A stretch of 64,000 nucleotides of DNA, from the NCBI RefSeq assembly GCF_042445055.1, contig NZ_CP170339.1:930001-994000 (forward strand). Reading direction: 5' to 3'. The notes beneath the pieces are model-generated. The model was given only the letters and a program-made list of their open reading frames with translations. It was not told where the DNA came from and did not search any database. Origin of the DNA: Falsihalocynthiibacter sp042445055 (GTDB taxonomy: Bacteria; Pseudomonadota; Alphaproteobacteria; Rhodobacterales; Rhodobacteraceae). The position numbers and the translations under genes are program-made. The first letter of the stretch is position 1, and each line of letters starts with the position of its first letter. Shown piece by piece: positions 7,594-16,897 of the stretch.

Positions 7594-10192
7594 CTCGAAC
7601 CTCTTTCTTGTGGAGCAACTTCGCGAACCGATCACTCGGGAGCGGTCGACTTAGGCCGTATCCCTGTAGGCCATGACATCCCAGTTTTTGCAGCATGAGA
7701 GTATGTGCGTCGCACTCGACGCCTTCGGCGATCACCTGTATGTTCAGCGACGAAGCGATCTCGATAAGCGAGGAAACAATACGGTGCGCGGATGATGAAC
7801 TCGTGATCGGGCTCACAAGCTGATTGTCGATCTTGAGGCGCTTGGGAGAAAGCTTTTGAAGCGCAATAATCGAGGCAAACCCCGTACCGAAATCGTCGAT
7901 CTCGATCTCAATCCCTAACTGCTTAATGCCCGCGACGTTTTCAGCGAGAATACGATTGTCATCATCCATAAAGATCGATTCCACCAGTTCAAAGCACAGC
8001 GCTCCACGAGGTATGTTCAACTGTGCCAAGTCGTTGACGAAATCAGGATTTGATATCTGTTTGGCCGAAACATTTACCGAAATGCGCGGAACCTCGATGC
8101 CACGCTGAAGCCACTGAGCGCGATCCTTGAGGACATGAAGCAGGATTGCGCGATCAATCTCGGCGTCTTTCCCGAGTTCTTTGGCTTCTTCTAGGAAGGC
8201 GCTGGGCGTAAGAACGCCGCGCGTTGGATGGTTCCAGCGCGCTAAGGCCTCAGCACCACAAATCGAGAGGTCTTTGCCTCTGTACTGGGGCTGATAGTGA
8301 GGGACGATCTGACCTTCCTTAAGTGCGGTTTTTAGCTCCGACATGAAAGCACTCTTGAGGTCTAGAGAGCGTCGCAACTCTGTGCTGCAAATCTGGTATC
8401 GTCCTCTTCCCGTGGACTTGGCGGAATAGAGTGCAACATCTGCATCCCTCAGCAGTGTTTCGGGAGTCGTGCTTAAGATTGCATCTGTGGCGATCCCGAT
8501 GGACGCGCCAACCGTTATCGTCCCGTTGGGCACATCGAACGGGCGTGATAGCGTCTTGAGGATGTGCTCTGCTAAGGTGCGTAGGTAGGTTTCATCCTGA
8601 AAATAAGCGCGATTAGGTCGCGTGATGAACACAACGAACTCATCCCCCCCAAGTCGGAAAACATGATCTTGTTCGGAAATAACGTTGCTGATTGCTGACG
8701 CGATTTGAACCAGAACCTCATCACCTACGATATGGCCCCAAGTGTCATTAACGGCCTTGAAGCGGTCAAGATCGATTTGCAGGACGGCGGCATAACTCTC
8801 TTGGGTGACGAATTCACGGCTATGCTTGTCGAGAAGCTGCCCCAAGTAACGTCTGTTTGGAAGTTCGGTTAGAGGATCGTGTAGCGCAAGGAACTCTACA
8901 CGCGCGTTGGCTTCTTCGAGTTCAGCATTCTTTGCATGAAGGTCTTCGTTTGCGCCTTTGAGTGAATCCTGCAGGATCGTTTCGTCGGTTATGTCCCAAT
9001 TCACGCCGACATAAATCTCGCGATTGGCACTTGTGATGCGATTAGAGAGCGAGCGGATGTATCTGATATCGCCATTCGGAAGGCGCAGCCGAAAACGTGT
9101 GCCGCATGGATGACCCATCCGCGCGCTGTCGGTTAGTTGCGAAATGGCGCGGGCGCGGTCGTCGGGGTGAATGCGACTCTCCCAATCGAAAAAGTCGTGG
9201 TTATTGAAACCCAGTGCATAGCCATAAATTTTGTTCATCCGGGCGTCCCAGATGATGGTGTTTGTGCGCGCGTCATACTCCCATACGCCCACATCCGCGG
9301 CCTCAAGCGCCAGATGCAGTCGGCGCGATTGCCGAATTAGGTCAGCCTTTTTCTCAGAGAGCACTTCGATATATGTTTGGCGCTGTTTAAAGAGCGCGAT
9401 GGACGCGAGGATTGGGATCACGATCAGTAATGCCGCAAGCAGCGTCGCCGAGCGCAGAAACCAAACATTGTACGTCGGGGATCCCCAGCCGTCTTTGGGG
9501 GTAGCAAAGATTGTCCAAGACCCATTCGGAAGCCGCACGTCCAATTGAACGGGTGCGTCCTCGATAACGGCCCTCTCACCGAAAAACAGCTTGTGCGTGT
9601 CGTTACTCTTGAGGGCTACATTGAGATCAGGATGCTCAATTCCACTCGCGGCATAGAGGCGATCCAAATCAACCACTGCGACCAGTATGCCCCAGAACAC
9701 GTCATCCGGGCTTGTTGCATCAAAAATCGGATAGCGACCGAAAAATGCTTGGCCGCCTTGTACTAGGTCTTGCGGGCCAGAGAGCACCATTTTCCGCATG
9801 TCGCGAGCCTTAATGACGTCATCTCGCTGCTCAATAATGGAGTTATAATCCAGCCCGACGGTCGTTTCATTGCCTTCCGGTGGGTAGGTGTATTGGATAA
9901 CTAAATTGGGCGCGGTGGCAATATTTCGTAGGTTCTTACTCTCTCTGAAAAGCTCGGTCGCGAGTGCATGAAAACGCTCTTGCCTCATGTCCGGTTCGAG
10001 CGAGAGTGCCGCCGCCAATCCCTGAGTAAGGTAGAGATCACTGTTAATGTAAAGCTCCAGATTTGCGCGAATTTGGTCCAACTTGACGGTCACGTCATTG
10101 CGAGTGGATTGCAGGTAAATGCGCTTGGCTTGGCTCTCGGTGATATACCAGATGGCGACGACAAAGATCGCGGCAACTATTGCATGAAACAA
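7577..10192 (-). CDS. Membrane-bound GGDEF-EAL c-di-GMP signalling protein with periplasmic sensor and PAS domain
   Basis: This 871-residue protein has an N-terminal membrane helix (about 4-18), a periplasmic CHASE-like sensor (about 25-240), a second helix (about 245-268), a PAS domain (about 290-405), a short coiled coil, GGDEF (intact GGDEF at 515-519) and EAL (intact EAL at 648-650). Both catalytic signatures are present, so it may make and degrade c-di-GMP, one activity usually dominating. The start is uncertain: TTG 10192 is the first conventional start, but the frame stays open to 10273, and a perfect GGAGGAG lies 7 bases before an in-frame CTG at 10249, which would add 19 residues before the first helix. 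Confidence 0.92.
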   Translation of the reverse strand: MFHAIVAAIFVVAIWYITESQAKRIYLQSTRNDVTVKLDQIRANLELYINSDLYLTQGLAAALSLEPDMRQERFHALATELFRESKNLRNIATAPNLVIQYTYPPEGNETTVGLDYNSIIEQRDDVIKARDMRKMVLSGPQDLVQGGQAFFGRYPIFDATSPDDVFWGILVAVVDLDRLYAASGIEHPDLNVALKSNDTHKLFFGERAVIEDAPVQLDVRLPNGSWTIFATPKDGWGSPTYNVWFLRSATLLAALLIVIPILASIALFKQRQTYIEVLSEKKADLIRQSRRLHLALEAADVGVWEYDARTNTIIWDARMNKIYGYALGFNNHDFFDWESRIHPDDRARAISQLTDSARMGHPCGTRFRLRLPNGDIRYIRSLSNRITSANREIYVGVNWDITDETILQDSLKGANEDLHAKNAELEEANARVEFLALHDPLTELPNRRYLGQLLDKHSREFVTQESYAAVLQIDLDRFKAVNDTWGHIVGDEVLVQIASAISNVISEQDHVFRLGGDEFVVFITRPNRAYFQDETYLRTLAEHILKTLSRPFDVPNGTITVGASIGIATDAILSTTPETLLRDADVALYSAKSTGRGRYQICSTELRRSLDLKSAFMSELKTALKEGQIVPHYQPQYRGKDLSICGAEALARWNHPTRGVLTPSAFLEEAKELGKDAEIDRAILLHVLKDRAQWLQRGIEVPRISVNVSAKQISNPDFVNDLAQLNIPRGALCFELVESIFMDDDNRILAENVAGIKQLGIEIEIDDFGTGFASIIALQKLSPKRLKIDNQLVSPITSSSSAHRIVSSLIEIASSLNIQVIAEGVECDAHTLMLQKLGCHGLQGYGLSRPLPSDRFAKLLHKKEVRANAMT

Positions 10193-10433
10193 GTAAAGTC
10201 CGGTGAAGATTCTGGGGCCATGCTGACCCTCAATAGTAATGCGCGACAGCGGCCTACTCCTCCGAACGAATTCTTAGCTTCGAGGAAACTTGTTTCAATT
10301 TAGGGAAGTTATCGACAGGTCGAGCGTGTGCTTCCGGGTGCTCTATAACCTTGGGTTGTAAAGTTGGTAAAAAAATGGCGATAGCTTGGCTTGTCGGTGA
10401 AGATATTCGAAACGCATTGCGCTTTTTGGTGCG

Positions 10434-13070
10434 CTATTCGGTGAGTGATGCAAGCGTGCGATCAAGATCCTTGATCGCCTCGTTTAGCGCGATAACAAGC
10501 GCACTCGGATTGTTCGTTTCAGCCATAAATTGCGCGGTCTGAAGACGTTTATAGAGCCGTGTTGCGCCCATCGATGCACTTAGTCCAGCAAGGTTGTGAA
10601 CCTGCGCAATATTCTCGTTCGCTGAAGCTTTGGGTGTGCTAGATAGAATTTCATCGATGCCATCGCGTACTTCGGCCTCAAAACGGCCCCAATTCGCAGC
10701 GAATTGCTCTTCACCCAAGACACTTCGTAACTCATCAATCTGTTGTTGGTCGATTATATACTGGCGCGCATTGTTCGCAGGAGAGAGGGTTTGGTGCTTG
10801 GGTGCCAGTACTTCCGCAAGGCTTGCGCGGGTGACGGGCTTGATAAGAATATCGTCCATCCCGGCAGATTTACATTCTTGACGGCTCTCGGCGCTTGAAT
10901 GTGCCGTGAAGCCGACGATCTTCGCTCTCTGTGAGGCGTTCTTCGTCGTTTCCCGCAAAGTGCGCGTTGCTGAAATACCATCCAAGACAGGCATCGAGAC
11001 ATCCATGAACACGTAATCAAACGCAGAAGCCATCGCCATCTCGATGCCCGCTTGACCGTTTGACGCAGTGTCCACATCAAATCCCAGCTCTTCTAGGAAT
11101 TGTTGCATCACTGTCCGGTTGATCTCGTTGTCCTCGACAATCAGAGCGCGACGTTTGGCAATGGCGCAGGCTGACGGAGCCGCAGAGGGCGCGACCTTGG
11201 TTGATTCATTGGGCTGCGGGCAGTTTGAAAGCGGAAGGCGCACCCAGAATGTGCTACCGACGCCTTCCTCGCTCTCTACACCAATTCGACCGCCAAGTGC
11301 GCCGACCATGCGGCGTGTGATGCTTAGCCCTAGACCGGTGCCATCGGTATCGCGGTCATAACCTGCGTCAAGGCGCACAAAGTCCTCAAAGATTTCATCT
11401 AGTTTATCCTGAGGAATGCCGCGCCCGTTATCGGTTACGTGAATTTCCAAACAAGAGGCCGTTTCGTCTCTCGGTGTGATCGTGAAATCTACTTGTACGC
11501 GTCCGTTCTTGGTAAACTTGAGTGCATTCCCAAGAAGGTTCAGCAGAATTCTCCTAAGCCGTCGCTCGTCGCAGCAATAGTATCGACCATCCGCGCCCGT
11601 GAAATCGCACTCGAGCGTATTGCCGTTTTCCATAGCAAGCGATTGGGCGTTATCGATGATATTCGAAATGACGGCATAGGGGTTGGTGACGCTAATCTGG
11701 GGGGTAATGAATTGCGCGTCTATGCTGGAAATTTCGAGCACGTCATTCACATGCTGCAAAAGGTGCGTCGCCGAGGATTGTGCAATTTTTAGAAATTGGT
11801 CCTGATGCGGGGAGAGATCAGTCGCCGCGAGGATATCGTGGGCAGCAACGACACCATTCAGCGGTGTACGCATTTCGTGGCTCATTACGGCAATAAAATC
11901 GGATTTAGCCTCTGCAGCGGCGAGGGCCTGATCGCGCGATCTCTTGAGCTTGCGGTTGGCGGCAATGCGGTCAGAGATATCGCGTACAAAGGCGATGTAC
12001 ATCGTTGCGCCGTGATCCTTGACCGTCGCAATGGATATCTCGATCGGGATGGTGTCGCCGCCTTGCTTGCGTGCAATAGATTTCACAAGCCCCTGTCCGA
12101 CGACGGGTTCGATCTGGGCTTCAAGGAATGCTCGAAAGTTTCCGTCGGCGGGGATGTGGTCGCCGTCTGGTACAAAGTAGTTGAGGATATTTTTGCCCAG
12201 AACTTCGTCGCGCGTGTATCCAAAGATGTCTTCGGCGGCTCCATCGTAATCCAGCAGGATACCGTTTTCATCCATCACCATCACCGCATCCAGCGATGCG
12301 CCAACGGTTGATTTTAGGCGCGCGGTTACTTGAGCAAGACGCGCCTGAGATTTTTCGGTCTCAGCCTTGAGGCGATATAGAGAGTAAACGACCAGCAGGA
12401 GTGCAAACCCAAGGAGGATTGCGACGAGCGCAACCTGAGAGAGGAGTCGCGCGAAATCAGCTTGGCGTTGGTCGGACGCCGACGCAAACCACTCGACCGC
12501 GTCCGCCGTAAGGTCCCGCACAAGATCGCGTTGTTGCTCAATCAGCTTCATTAGTTGCGGAAGTTCGTCACGAAGCTCACTTTCGGGCTGGTCAATGATG
12601 TTGGCCAATTGCGTGCGAAGAGCTTGAAGCTCGCCCATGTGGTGGTCGATCACGTCGCTTTGCGGCAAATGTTCAGAGCCGCGCATGGCGGCAACTGTAT
12701 CAACGCGAGAGTAATACAGATCAAACCGATGGCGAAGTGGGGTGAGACTGTCATATGGATTGCGCAGCGCATTGCGCGCAGTCATCGCGAACCGCGTGTG
12801 TTCAACATCGAGCTGGGAGAGGGTCCATTGAAGATTGTCGTGCGGTTCCCGTTCAAGCTTGTCGAGCTTTGATTTTACGATGCCGCTCATGTATCCGAGC
12901 GTAGCAATGAGCAGGATAATAATCAGGCCAAGCGCGACAAAGCGCCATTGCCTCTTCCACCCCTCTCGTAGCTCTTTCATCGTGCCCCCAAAGTCATCAT
13001 GCGCACCCGTTAACCAGATATTCATAAACCGAATAGCGCCTAATTGGAAATCGCGATGTGTCGGTGTCAC
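10434..13070 (-). CDS. Hybrid sensor histidine kinase (PAS-HisKA-HATPase-REC-Hpt)
   Basis: An 878-residue inner-membrane kinase: membrane helices at about 44-62 and 211-231 enclosing a helical periplasmic sensor, PAS (about 250-370), HisKA with phospho-acceptor His398 in MSHEMRTPLNG, HATPase_c (NALKF, DNGRGIP, GTGLGLSI), receiver with Asp690 (FMDVSMP), and a C-terminal Hpt with His825 (VHNLAG). This is an ArcB/BarA-like phosphorelay ending in Hpt, which needs a partner response regulator; the LuxR-type regulator at 13796 is the obvious candidate. GTG 13070 overlaps the upstream stop as GTGA. An internal ATG at 12980 (MKELREGW) is an alternative start that keeps all domains. Confidence 0.92.
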   Translation of the reverse strand: MTPTHRDFQLGAIRFMNIWLTGAHDDFGGTMKELREGWKRQWRFVALGLIIILLIATLGYMSGIVKSKLDKLEREPHDNLQWTLSQLDVEHTRFAMTARNALRNPYDSLTPLRHRFDLYYSRVDTVAAMRGSEHLPQSDVIDHHMGELQALRTQLANIIDQPESELRDELPQLMKLIEQQRDLVRDLTADAVEWFASASDQRQADFARLLSQVALVAILLGFALLLVVYSLYRLKAETEKSQARLAQVTARLKSTVGASLDAVMVMDENGILLDYDGAAEDIFGYTRDEVLGKNILNYFVPDGDHIPADGNFRAFLEAQIEPVVGQGLVKSIARKQGGDTIPIEISIATVKDHGATMYIAFVRDISDRIAANRKLKRSRDQALAAAEAKSDFIAVMSHEMRTPLNGVVAAHDILAATDLSPHQDQFLKIAQSSATHLLQHVNDVLEISSIDAQFITPQISVTNPYAVISNIIDNAQSLAMENGNTLECDFTGADGRYYCCDERRLRRILLNLLGNALKFTKNGRVQVDFTITPRDETASCLEIHVTDNGRGIPQDKLDEIFEDFVRLDAGYDRDTDGTGLGLSITRRMVGALGGRIGVESEEGVGSTFWVRLPLSNCPQPNESTKVAPSAAPSACAIAKRRALIVEDNEINRTVMQQFLEELGFDVDTASNGQAGIEMAMASAFDYVFMDVSMPVLDGISATRTLRETTKNASQRAKIVGFTAHSSAESRQECKSAGMDDILIKPVTRASLAEVLAPKHQTLSPANNARQYIIDQQQIDELRSVLGEEQFAANWGRFEAEVRDGIDEILSSTPKASANENIAQVHNLAGLSASMGATRLYKRLQTAQFMAETNNPSALVIALNEAIKDLDRTLASLTE

Positions 13071-13603
13071 TCTTCAGTTGATAGCTCGATCTCGACAACC
13101 TGCCAGACACTGCGAGAAAGAATTGTCGCTGACTGGAAATCCTTATCAGAGTCGAAAGGGTAAATAATCCAAAGCGGCCCTTTTTCACGGACGGACATGG
13201 GACGGCCATTCATTTCATAGGCAATGATAGGGAAAGGCTCATCCGCTTCGGGAACCGGAATGCTGATTGAATAATCATTTGCTGCCCGTGCCCGCAAAGT
13301 AGCGGGGGGATTTTCGTCGGCAATCTCGGCTATAAATGCGCCCAAGGGTGTGCCAGTGAACTCGTCAACGCCTTCGGTCCATTGAGTGGACGTCTTAAAG
13401 GTGACTTGAGGGAGTGCGCGGAGCATGTCAATTGAAAACGCCGCACTCCCTCCTTCGTCATTCCCCAATATTGCCTGCCCCGAAACAGTCAAAACGATTT
13501 CTTCTTTCGCCAGCTTAGGCTCTTGACCCGCGTATGTTGGACCCGTGAGTGAGATCGCGAGGAGCCCCGAAGCGAAGAATCTGAAAATCGGCGTGAAATT
13601 CAT
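13067..13603 (-). CDS. Exported molybdopterin-binding-fold protein lacking cysteine, probable sensor partner
   Basis: This 178-residue protein starts at ATG 13603, 6 bases after AAGGA. It has a Sec signal peptide (cleavage near GPTYA) and then a domain resembling the sulfite-oxidase-type oxidoreductase molybdopterin-binding fold (VSGQAILGNDEGG, TPLGAFIAEI, NGRPMSVREKGPLWIIYP). The chain has no cysteine at all, so it cannot ligate molybdenum as SUOX enzymes do. It overlaps the hybrid kinase gene by 4 bases and lies divergent to a response regulator. I infer a periplasmic ligand-binding or sensory role rather than catalysis. The fold call comes from motif resemblance only. Confidence 0.65.
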   Translation of the reverse strand: MNFTPIFRFFASGLLAISLTGPTYAGQEPKLAKEEIVLTVSGQAILGNDEGGSAAFSIDMLRALPQVTFKTSTQWTEGVDEFTGTPLGAFIAEIADENPPATLRARAANDYSISIPVPEADEPFPIIAYEMNGRPMSVREKGPLWIIYPFDSDKDFQSATILSRSVWQVVEIELSTEE

Positions 13604-13795
13604 TGACTGTCCTTCTTCAATTGTGTCCACCTTATATGCAGCCCATTAGAAAGTGTTTGGTCTATTTGGGATAGTTGGATATACGAAAGTATAGGTATTG
13701 GAATTTATTTACTTCGCTTTCCGAATAAAATAATAACATGGCATGTGATTTGCCACGCGTATTTGGATTAGCATTGTAATTACGGAGTGTCACTG

Positions 13796-14413
13796 TTGCG
13801 GGTATTAGTTGCAGACGACCACAAAATGGTCCTTGATATGATCTCCTCACTTCTCGCCAGTGAAGAGGACATTGAGGTTGACGTAGCCCAAGATTTTACC
13901 GCGGCAATTCAAAAGCTTAACAGTGGCCGCCCATACGATGTAACTCTACTTGATTTCAATATGCCCGGTATGGTTGGCATTGATGGATTACGGGCTGCAC
14001 TCGGTGAGTCACAGGGCAAACCGGTCGCGATTATGTCTGGTGTCGCCACCAAAGAAAACGCACTGGAAGCGATAAGCACTGGCGCAGCAGGGTTTATCCC
14101 CAAGACAATGCACGCCAAGTCATTGGTGAGCGCAGTACGCTTTATGGCCGCGGGCGAAGTGTTCGTCCCGAATGTGTTCCTTGATGCCTCTCAAGACGAA
14201 ACCAAAGAGCACCCGCTCGCCAAAGATCTAAGCCGCCGAGAATTCGAGGTGTTGGAGGGCGTTTGCCGTGGACTTGCCAACAAAGAAATCGCCCGAGAGC
14301 TGGATTTGCGCGAAGTTACGGTGAAGCTTCACATGAAGAATCTGTGCCGCAAAGTCGGCGCGAACAATCGCACTCACGCCGCGATGATCGCGCGCGACGC
14401 TGGCTTGTTCTAG
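13796..14413 (+). CDS. LuxR/NarL-family response regulator
   Basis: A 205-residue regulator with an N-terminal receiver (acidic DD pocket near residues 7-8, phospho-acceptor Asp53 in LLDFNMPG, conserved Lys in GFIPKTM) and a C-terminal LuxR-type helix-turn-helix (LSRREFEVLEGVCRGLANKEIARELDL). TTG 13796 was chosen because GGAG lies 8 bases upstream; GTG 13787 would overlap that ribosome site. It is divergent from the molybdopterin-fold protein and hybrid kinase, with about 190 bases between. It is the likely terminal regulator of that phosphorelay. Confidence 0.88.
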   Translation: MRVLVADDHKMVLDMISSLLASEEDIEVDVAQDFTAAIQKLNSGRPYDVTLLDFNMPGMVGIDGLRAALGESQGKPVAIMSGVATKENALEAISTGAAGFIPKTMHAKSLVSAVRFMAAGEVFVPNVFLDASQDETKEHPLAKDLSRREFEVLEGVCRGLANKEIARELDLREVTVKLHMKNLCRKVGANNRTHAAMIARDAGLF

Positions 14414-14470
14414 GCAGGCGCTGAGCGGCGAAACGGTCATTTCGCGAACACGAATGACGCAAAGGCCTGT

Positions 14471-15304
14471 ATGAACGAACGCATTCTTGTTACTGGCGCA
14501 ACTGGAAATGTTGGGAGCGAAGTTCTCGACGCTCTTCGATCTGCGGGGCATTTCGTTGTGGCGGGCGTTCGCGATCCGCAATCGGTGCAAGGGCCCGCGT
14601 GCCAAATCGATTTTGAAGGCGAAACTGAAATTGATGGCTCCTATCGTGCCGTATTTTTGATGCGCCCTCCGCACCTCACTGATCCAGACCTTTTTGAGCG
14701 ATTTCTTGACGCTTTTCCGCGTGACACGCTCATCGTTTTCCTTTCGGTGCAGGGCGCCGAACACCAGAGCTATATCCCCCATGCCAAGATCGAGCGGGTC
14801 ATTTCGGAAATGGGTTTCCCGCATGTTTTCGTTCGCCCCAGCTATTTTATGGAGAACTTAACGACGACGCTGTGGCCAGAGCTTAAGCGGAGCAATCGTA
14901 TCTATTTGCCTGCTGGTGATCTAAAGCTTGATTGGGTCTCGGCCCGCGACATCACAGAAATCTGCGCAAAGGCATTGACGGGCGAAATTACATCGCAAGC
15001 AGTAACCGTCACAAGCGGTGCGTGCATGGGATTTGATGAGGTTTGCCAGAAACTGAACGGAACGCTCGGCACGACAATCCAGTATCATGCCGCTTCGCTC
15101 TTAGGGTTTGTACGGCATAGTCGTAGGCACGGGGTCGGCTGGAGCTATGTATTTGTCATGCTGATGCTGCACTTCTTGCCACGGTTTTCGCGCGACACGT
15201 CCGCGCCCGTTGATCGTGTTCACCGTCTACTCGGCAGGCCCGCGGAAACCATCGAAGAGTTCGCCAAACGCAATGCAGAGACCTTCTCTAAGCTTCCCCG
15301 ATAA
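14471..15304 (+). CDS. NmrA-like NAD(P)-binding Rossmann protein
   Basis: This 277-residue cytoplasmic protein has the atypical short-chain dehydrogenase dinucleotide motif TGATGNVG at residues 8-15 and the overall layout of the NmrA/HSCARG group, which often act as redox sensors or quinone reductases rather than classic dehydrogenases. The YxxxK motif of catalytic SDRs is not evident. A hydrophobic stretch with Tyr, Met and Leu near residue 225 (SYVFVMLMLHF) is unusual. It follows the response regulator in the same direction by 57 bases and may be cotranscribed. Substrate unknown. Confidence 0.75.
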   Translation: MNERILVTGATGNVGSEVLDALRSAGHFVVAGVRDPQSVQGPACQIDFEGETEIDGSYRAVFLMRPPHLTDPDLFERFLDAFPRDTLIVFLSVQGAEHQSYIPHAKIERVISEMGFPHVFVRPSYFMENLTTTLWPELKRSNRIYLPAGDLKLDWVSARDITEICAKALTGEITSQAVTVTSGACMGFDEVCQKLNGTLGTTIQYHAASLLGFVRHSRRHGVGWSYVFVMLMLHFLPRFSRDTSAPVDRVHRLLGRPAETIEEFAKRNAETFSKLPR

Positions 15305-15399
15305 CACCCGTTCCGCTCGCGAGAATATTACCTGATCGGAGTTGCTAATTCAGTAGGCATCCGCGACGCTGACGTGAACCAATCCAGTTGGAGGTCGCC

Positions 15400-16491
15400 A
15401 TGCGTGCAGTAATAATTGCCGTCGCAATATGTCTAGGTTTCGGTGCCGCCAGCGCCCAGACCCTTGAAACCAGCGCGGGCAAAGTGACCGTTACGAAAAT
15501 GATCGGCGGGCTAGATACGCCCTGGGCGCTCGAATTCCTGCCCGGTGGCGGGTATGTTTTTACCGAACGCGAGGGCAGTCTGTTCTTAGTGAAAGAGGGC
15601 AAGGCGACCAAGATTAAGGGCACCCCATCTGTCGTGGCGACGGGGCAGGGCGGCTTGCTAGATGTCATGATACCGCGCGATTTTGCGCAGACGCGCGAGA
15701 TATTTCTAAGCTATTCCAAGAATGTATCTGGAGGTGTGGGCGCAGCTGTTGCTGTCGGAATCTTGAGTGCCGACAACACAGCGCTTACGAATGTGCGCGA
15801 AATTTTCCAGATGAACAAGGGGTCAGGCGGTGGCCGTCACTTCGGGAGTCGCATCGTAGAGGCGCGCGATGGCTCGCTTTTCGTAACGCTGGGGGAGCGC
15901 GGCGATAGGCCTGCTGCGCAAGATCTGTCGCGGCATCATGGTTCTGTGATCCGCATCCAGCGCGATGGCTCTGTTCCGCGCGATAACCCCTATGTCGGCA
16001 ACGCAAATGTACTGCCTGAAATCTACTCATACGGGCATCGCAATCCTCAAGGTGCGTCACTTGATGCCGCTGGGGCGCTCTGGGTCGCGGAGCATGGCGC
16101 TCAAGGAGGGGACGAGGTTAACCGCATCAAGAAGGGCGCCAATTTTGGATGGCCCGTGATCTCATATGGTCGCCACTATTCCGGCGCGAAAATCGGTGAG
16201 GGCAGCGCGCGCGAGGGGATGGAGCAGCCCGAGCATTATTGGGATCCGTCAATCGCGCCGTCTGGACTTATGATTTATTCGGGGAAGCTCTGGCCAGAAT
16301 GGAAGGGTAATTTGTTCGTGGGTAGCCTTAAGTTCGATTATATCTCTCGCCTGTCTGGCGGTGATGTCGGAGAGGTCGAGCAAATCAAAGGTGAGCAAAC
16401 CGAGCGTGTCCGCGACATTGTTGAGGGCCCAGATGGGGCCATCTGGTTTATCTCTGAAGGGCAGGGTGCAATTTATCGAATAACGCCCTAG
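15400..16491 (+). CDS. PQQ-dependent sugar (aldose) dehydrogenase-like protein, exported
   Basis: A 363-residue beta-propeller protein of the soluble glucose dehydrogenase/YliI family. A signal peptide ends near AASA. Family motifs are GLDTPWALEFLPGG, GGGRHFGSRI, SYGHRNPQG and the C-terminal VRDIVEGPDGAIWF. Members use PQQ and Ca2+ to oxidise aldoses in the periplasm. ATG 15400 has GGAGG 5 bases upstream. It stands 95 bases after the NmrA-like gene and converges on the DUF2177 gene. The true sugar, and whether the cell makes PQQ, cannot be judged here. Confidence 0.87.
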   Translation: MRAVIIAVAICLGFGAASAQTLETSAGKVTVTKMIGGLDTPWALEFLPGGGYVFTEREGSLFLVKEGKATKIKGTPSVVATGQGGLLDVMIPRDFAQTREIFLSYSKNVSGGVGAAVAVGILSADNTALTNVREIFQMNKGSGGGRHFGSRIVEARDGSLFVTLGERGDRPAAQDLSRHHGSVIRIQRDGSVPRDNPYVGNANVLPEIYSYGHRNPQGASLDAAGALWVAEHGAQGGDEVNRIKKGANFGWPVISYGRHYSGAKIGEGSAREGMEQPEHYWDPSIAPSGLMIYSGKLWPEWKGNLFVGSLKFDYISRLSGGDVGEVEQIKGEQTERVRDIVEGPDGAIWFISEGQGAIYRITP

Positions 16492-16495
16492 ATAC

Positions 16496-16894
16496 TCATG
16501 CGAACCACCGTACGGCCGTTACGCCAGTCCAAGCGGCAAATCCTGTAAGCGCGCCACCCCAAAGTGTGTCGACGAAGACTTGTTCATAGCTCCAATCCTT
16601 TAGTGTCGCATAGTTCGTGAATTCGTAGGTGCCATATGCCAGCAGACCAAGGAGCGCACCGCCGATAAATGCTGCGATGGGATCAGACTGTTTCAACGCG
16701 GGTACCGAAACGAACCAAAGTAACCCTGCCACATAGCCGAGATAGAACAGCGTCGCGGCCCCAATGCGGACGGGGTCGGCAAATAGATGCCCGATGTGGC
16801 GCTCAAATACGGGCCGCACGATATATTTGATTCCGAAGTAATCAATCAGCAGGAACACGGATGCCGTAATGAGGTATAGTGCAATGATTTTCAT
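16496..16894 (-). CDS. DUF2177 family membrane protein
   Basis: A 132-residue protein with about four membrane helices and the DUF2177 pattern (DYFGIKYIVRPVFER, GLLAYGTYEFTNYATLKDW). Function is unknown. It is the last gene of the six-gene minus-strand operon under a candidate RpoE promoter, 3 bases after the TspO-like gene. In other bacteria DUF2177 genes often sit with cyclopropane-fatty-acid synthase-like and photolyase genes, consistent with membrane photo-oxidative stress. A ribosome site AAAGGA lies about 10 bases before ATG 16894. Confidence 0.85.
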   Translation of the reverse strand: MKIIALYLITASVFLLIDYFGIKYIVRPVFERHIGHLFADPVRIGAATLFYLGYVAGLLWFVSVPALKQSDPIAAFIGGALLGLLAYGTYEFTNYATLKDWSYEQVFVDTLWGGALTGFAAWTGVTAVRWFA

Positions 16895-16897
16895 GGC

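Noticed and set aside
11796..12311. 171-codon plus-strand frame in the hybrid kinase gene
   Set aside because: Antisense shadow of the PAS/HisKA coding region with no homology.
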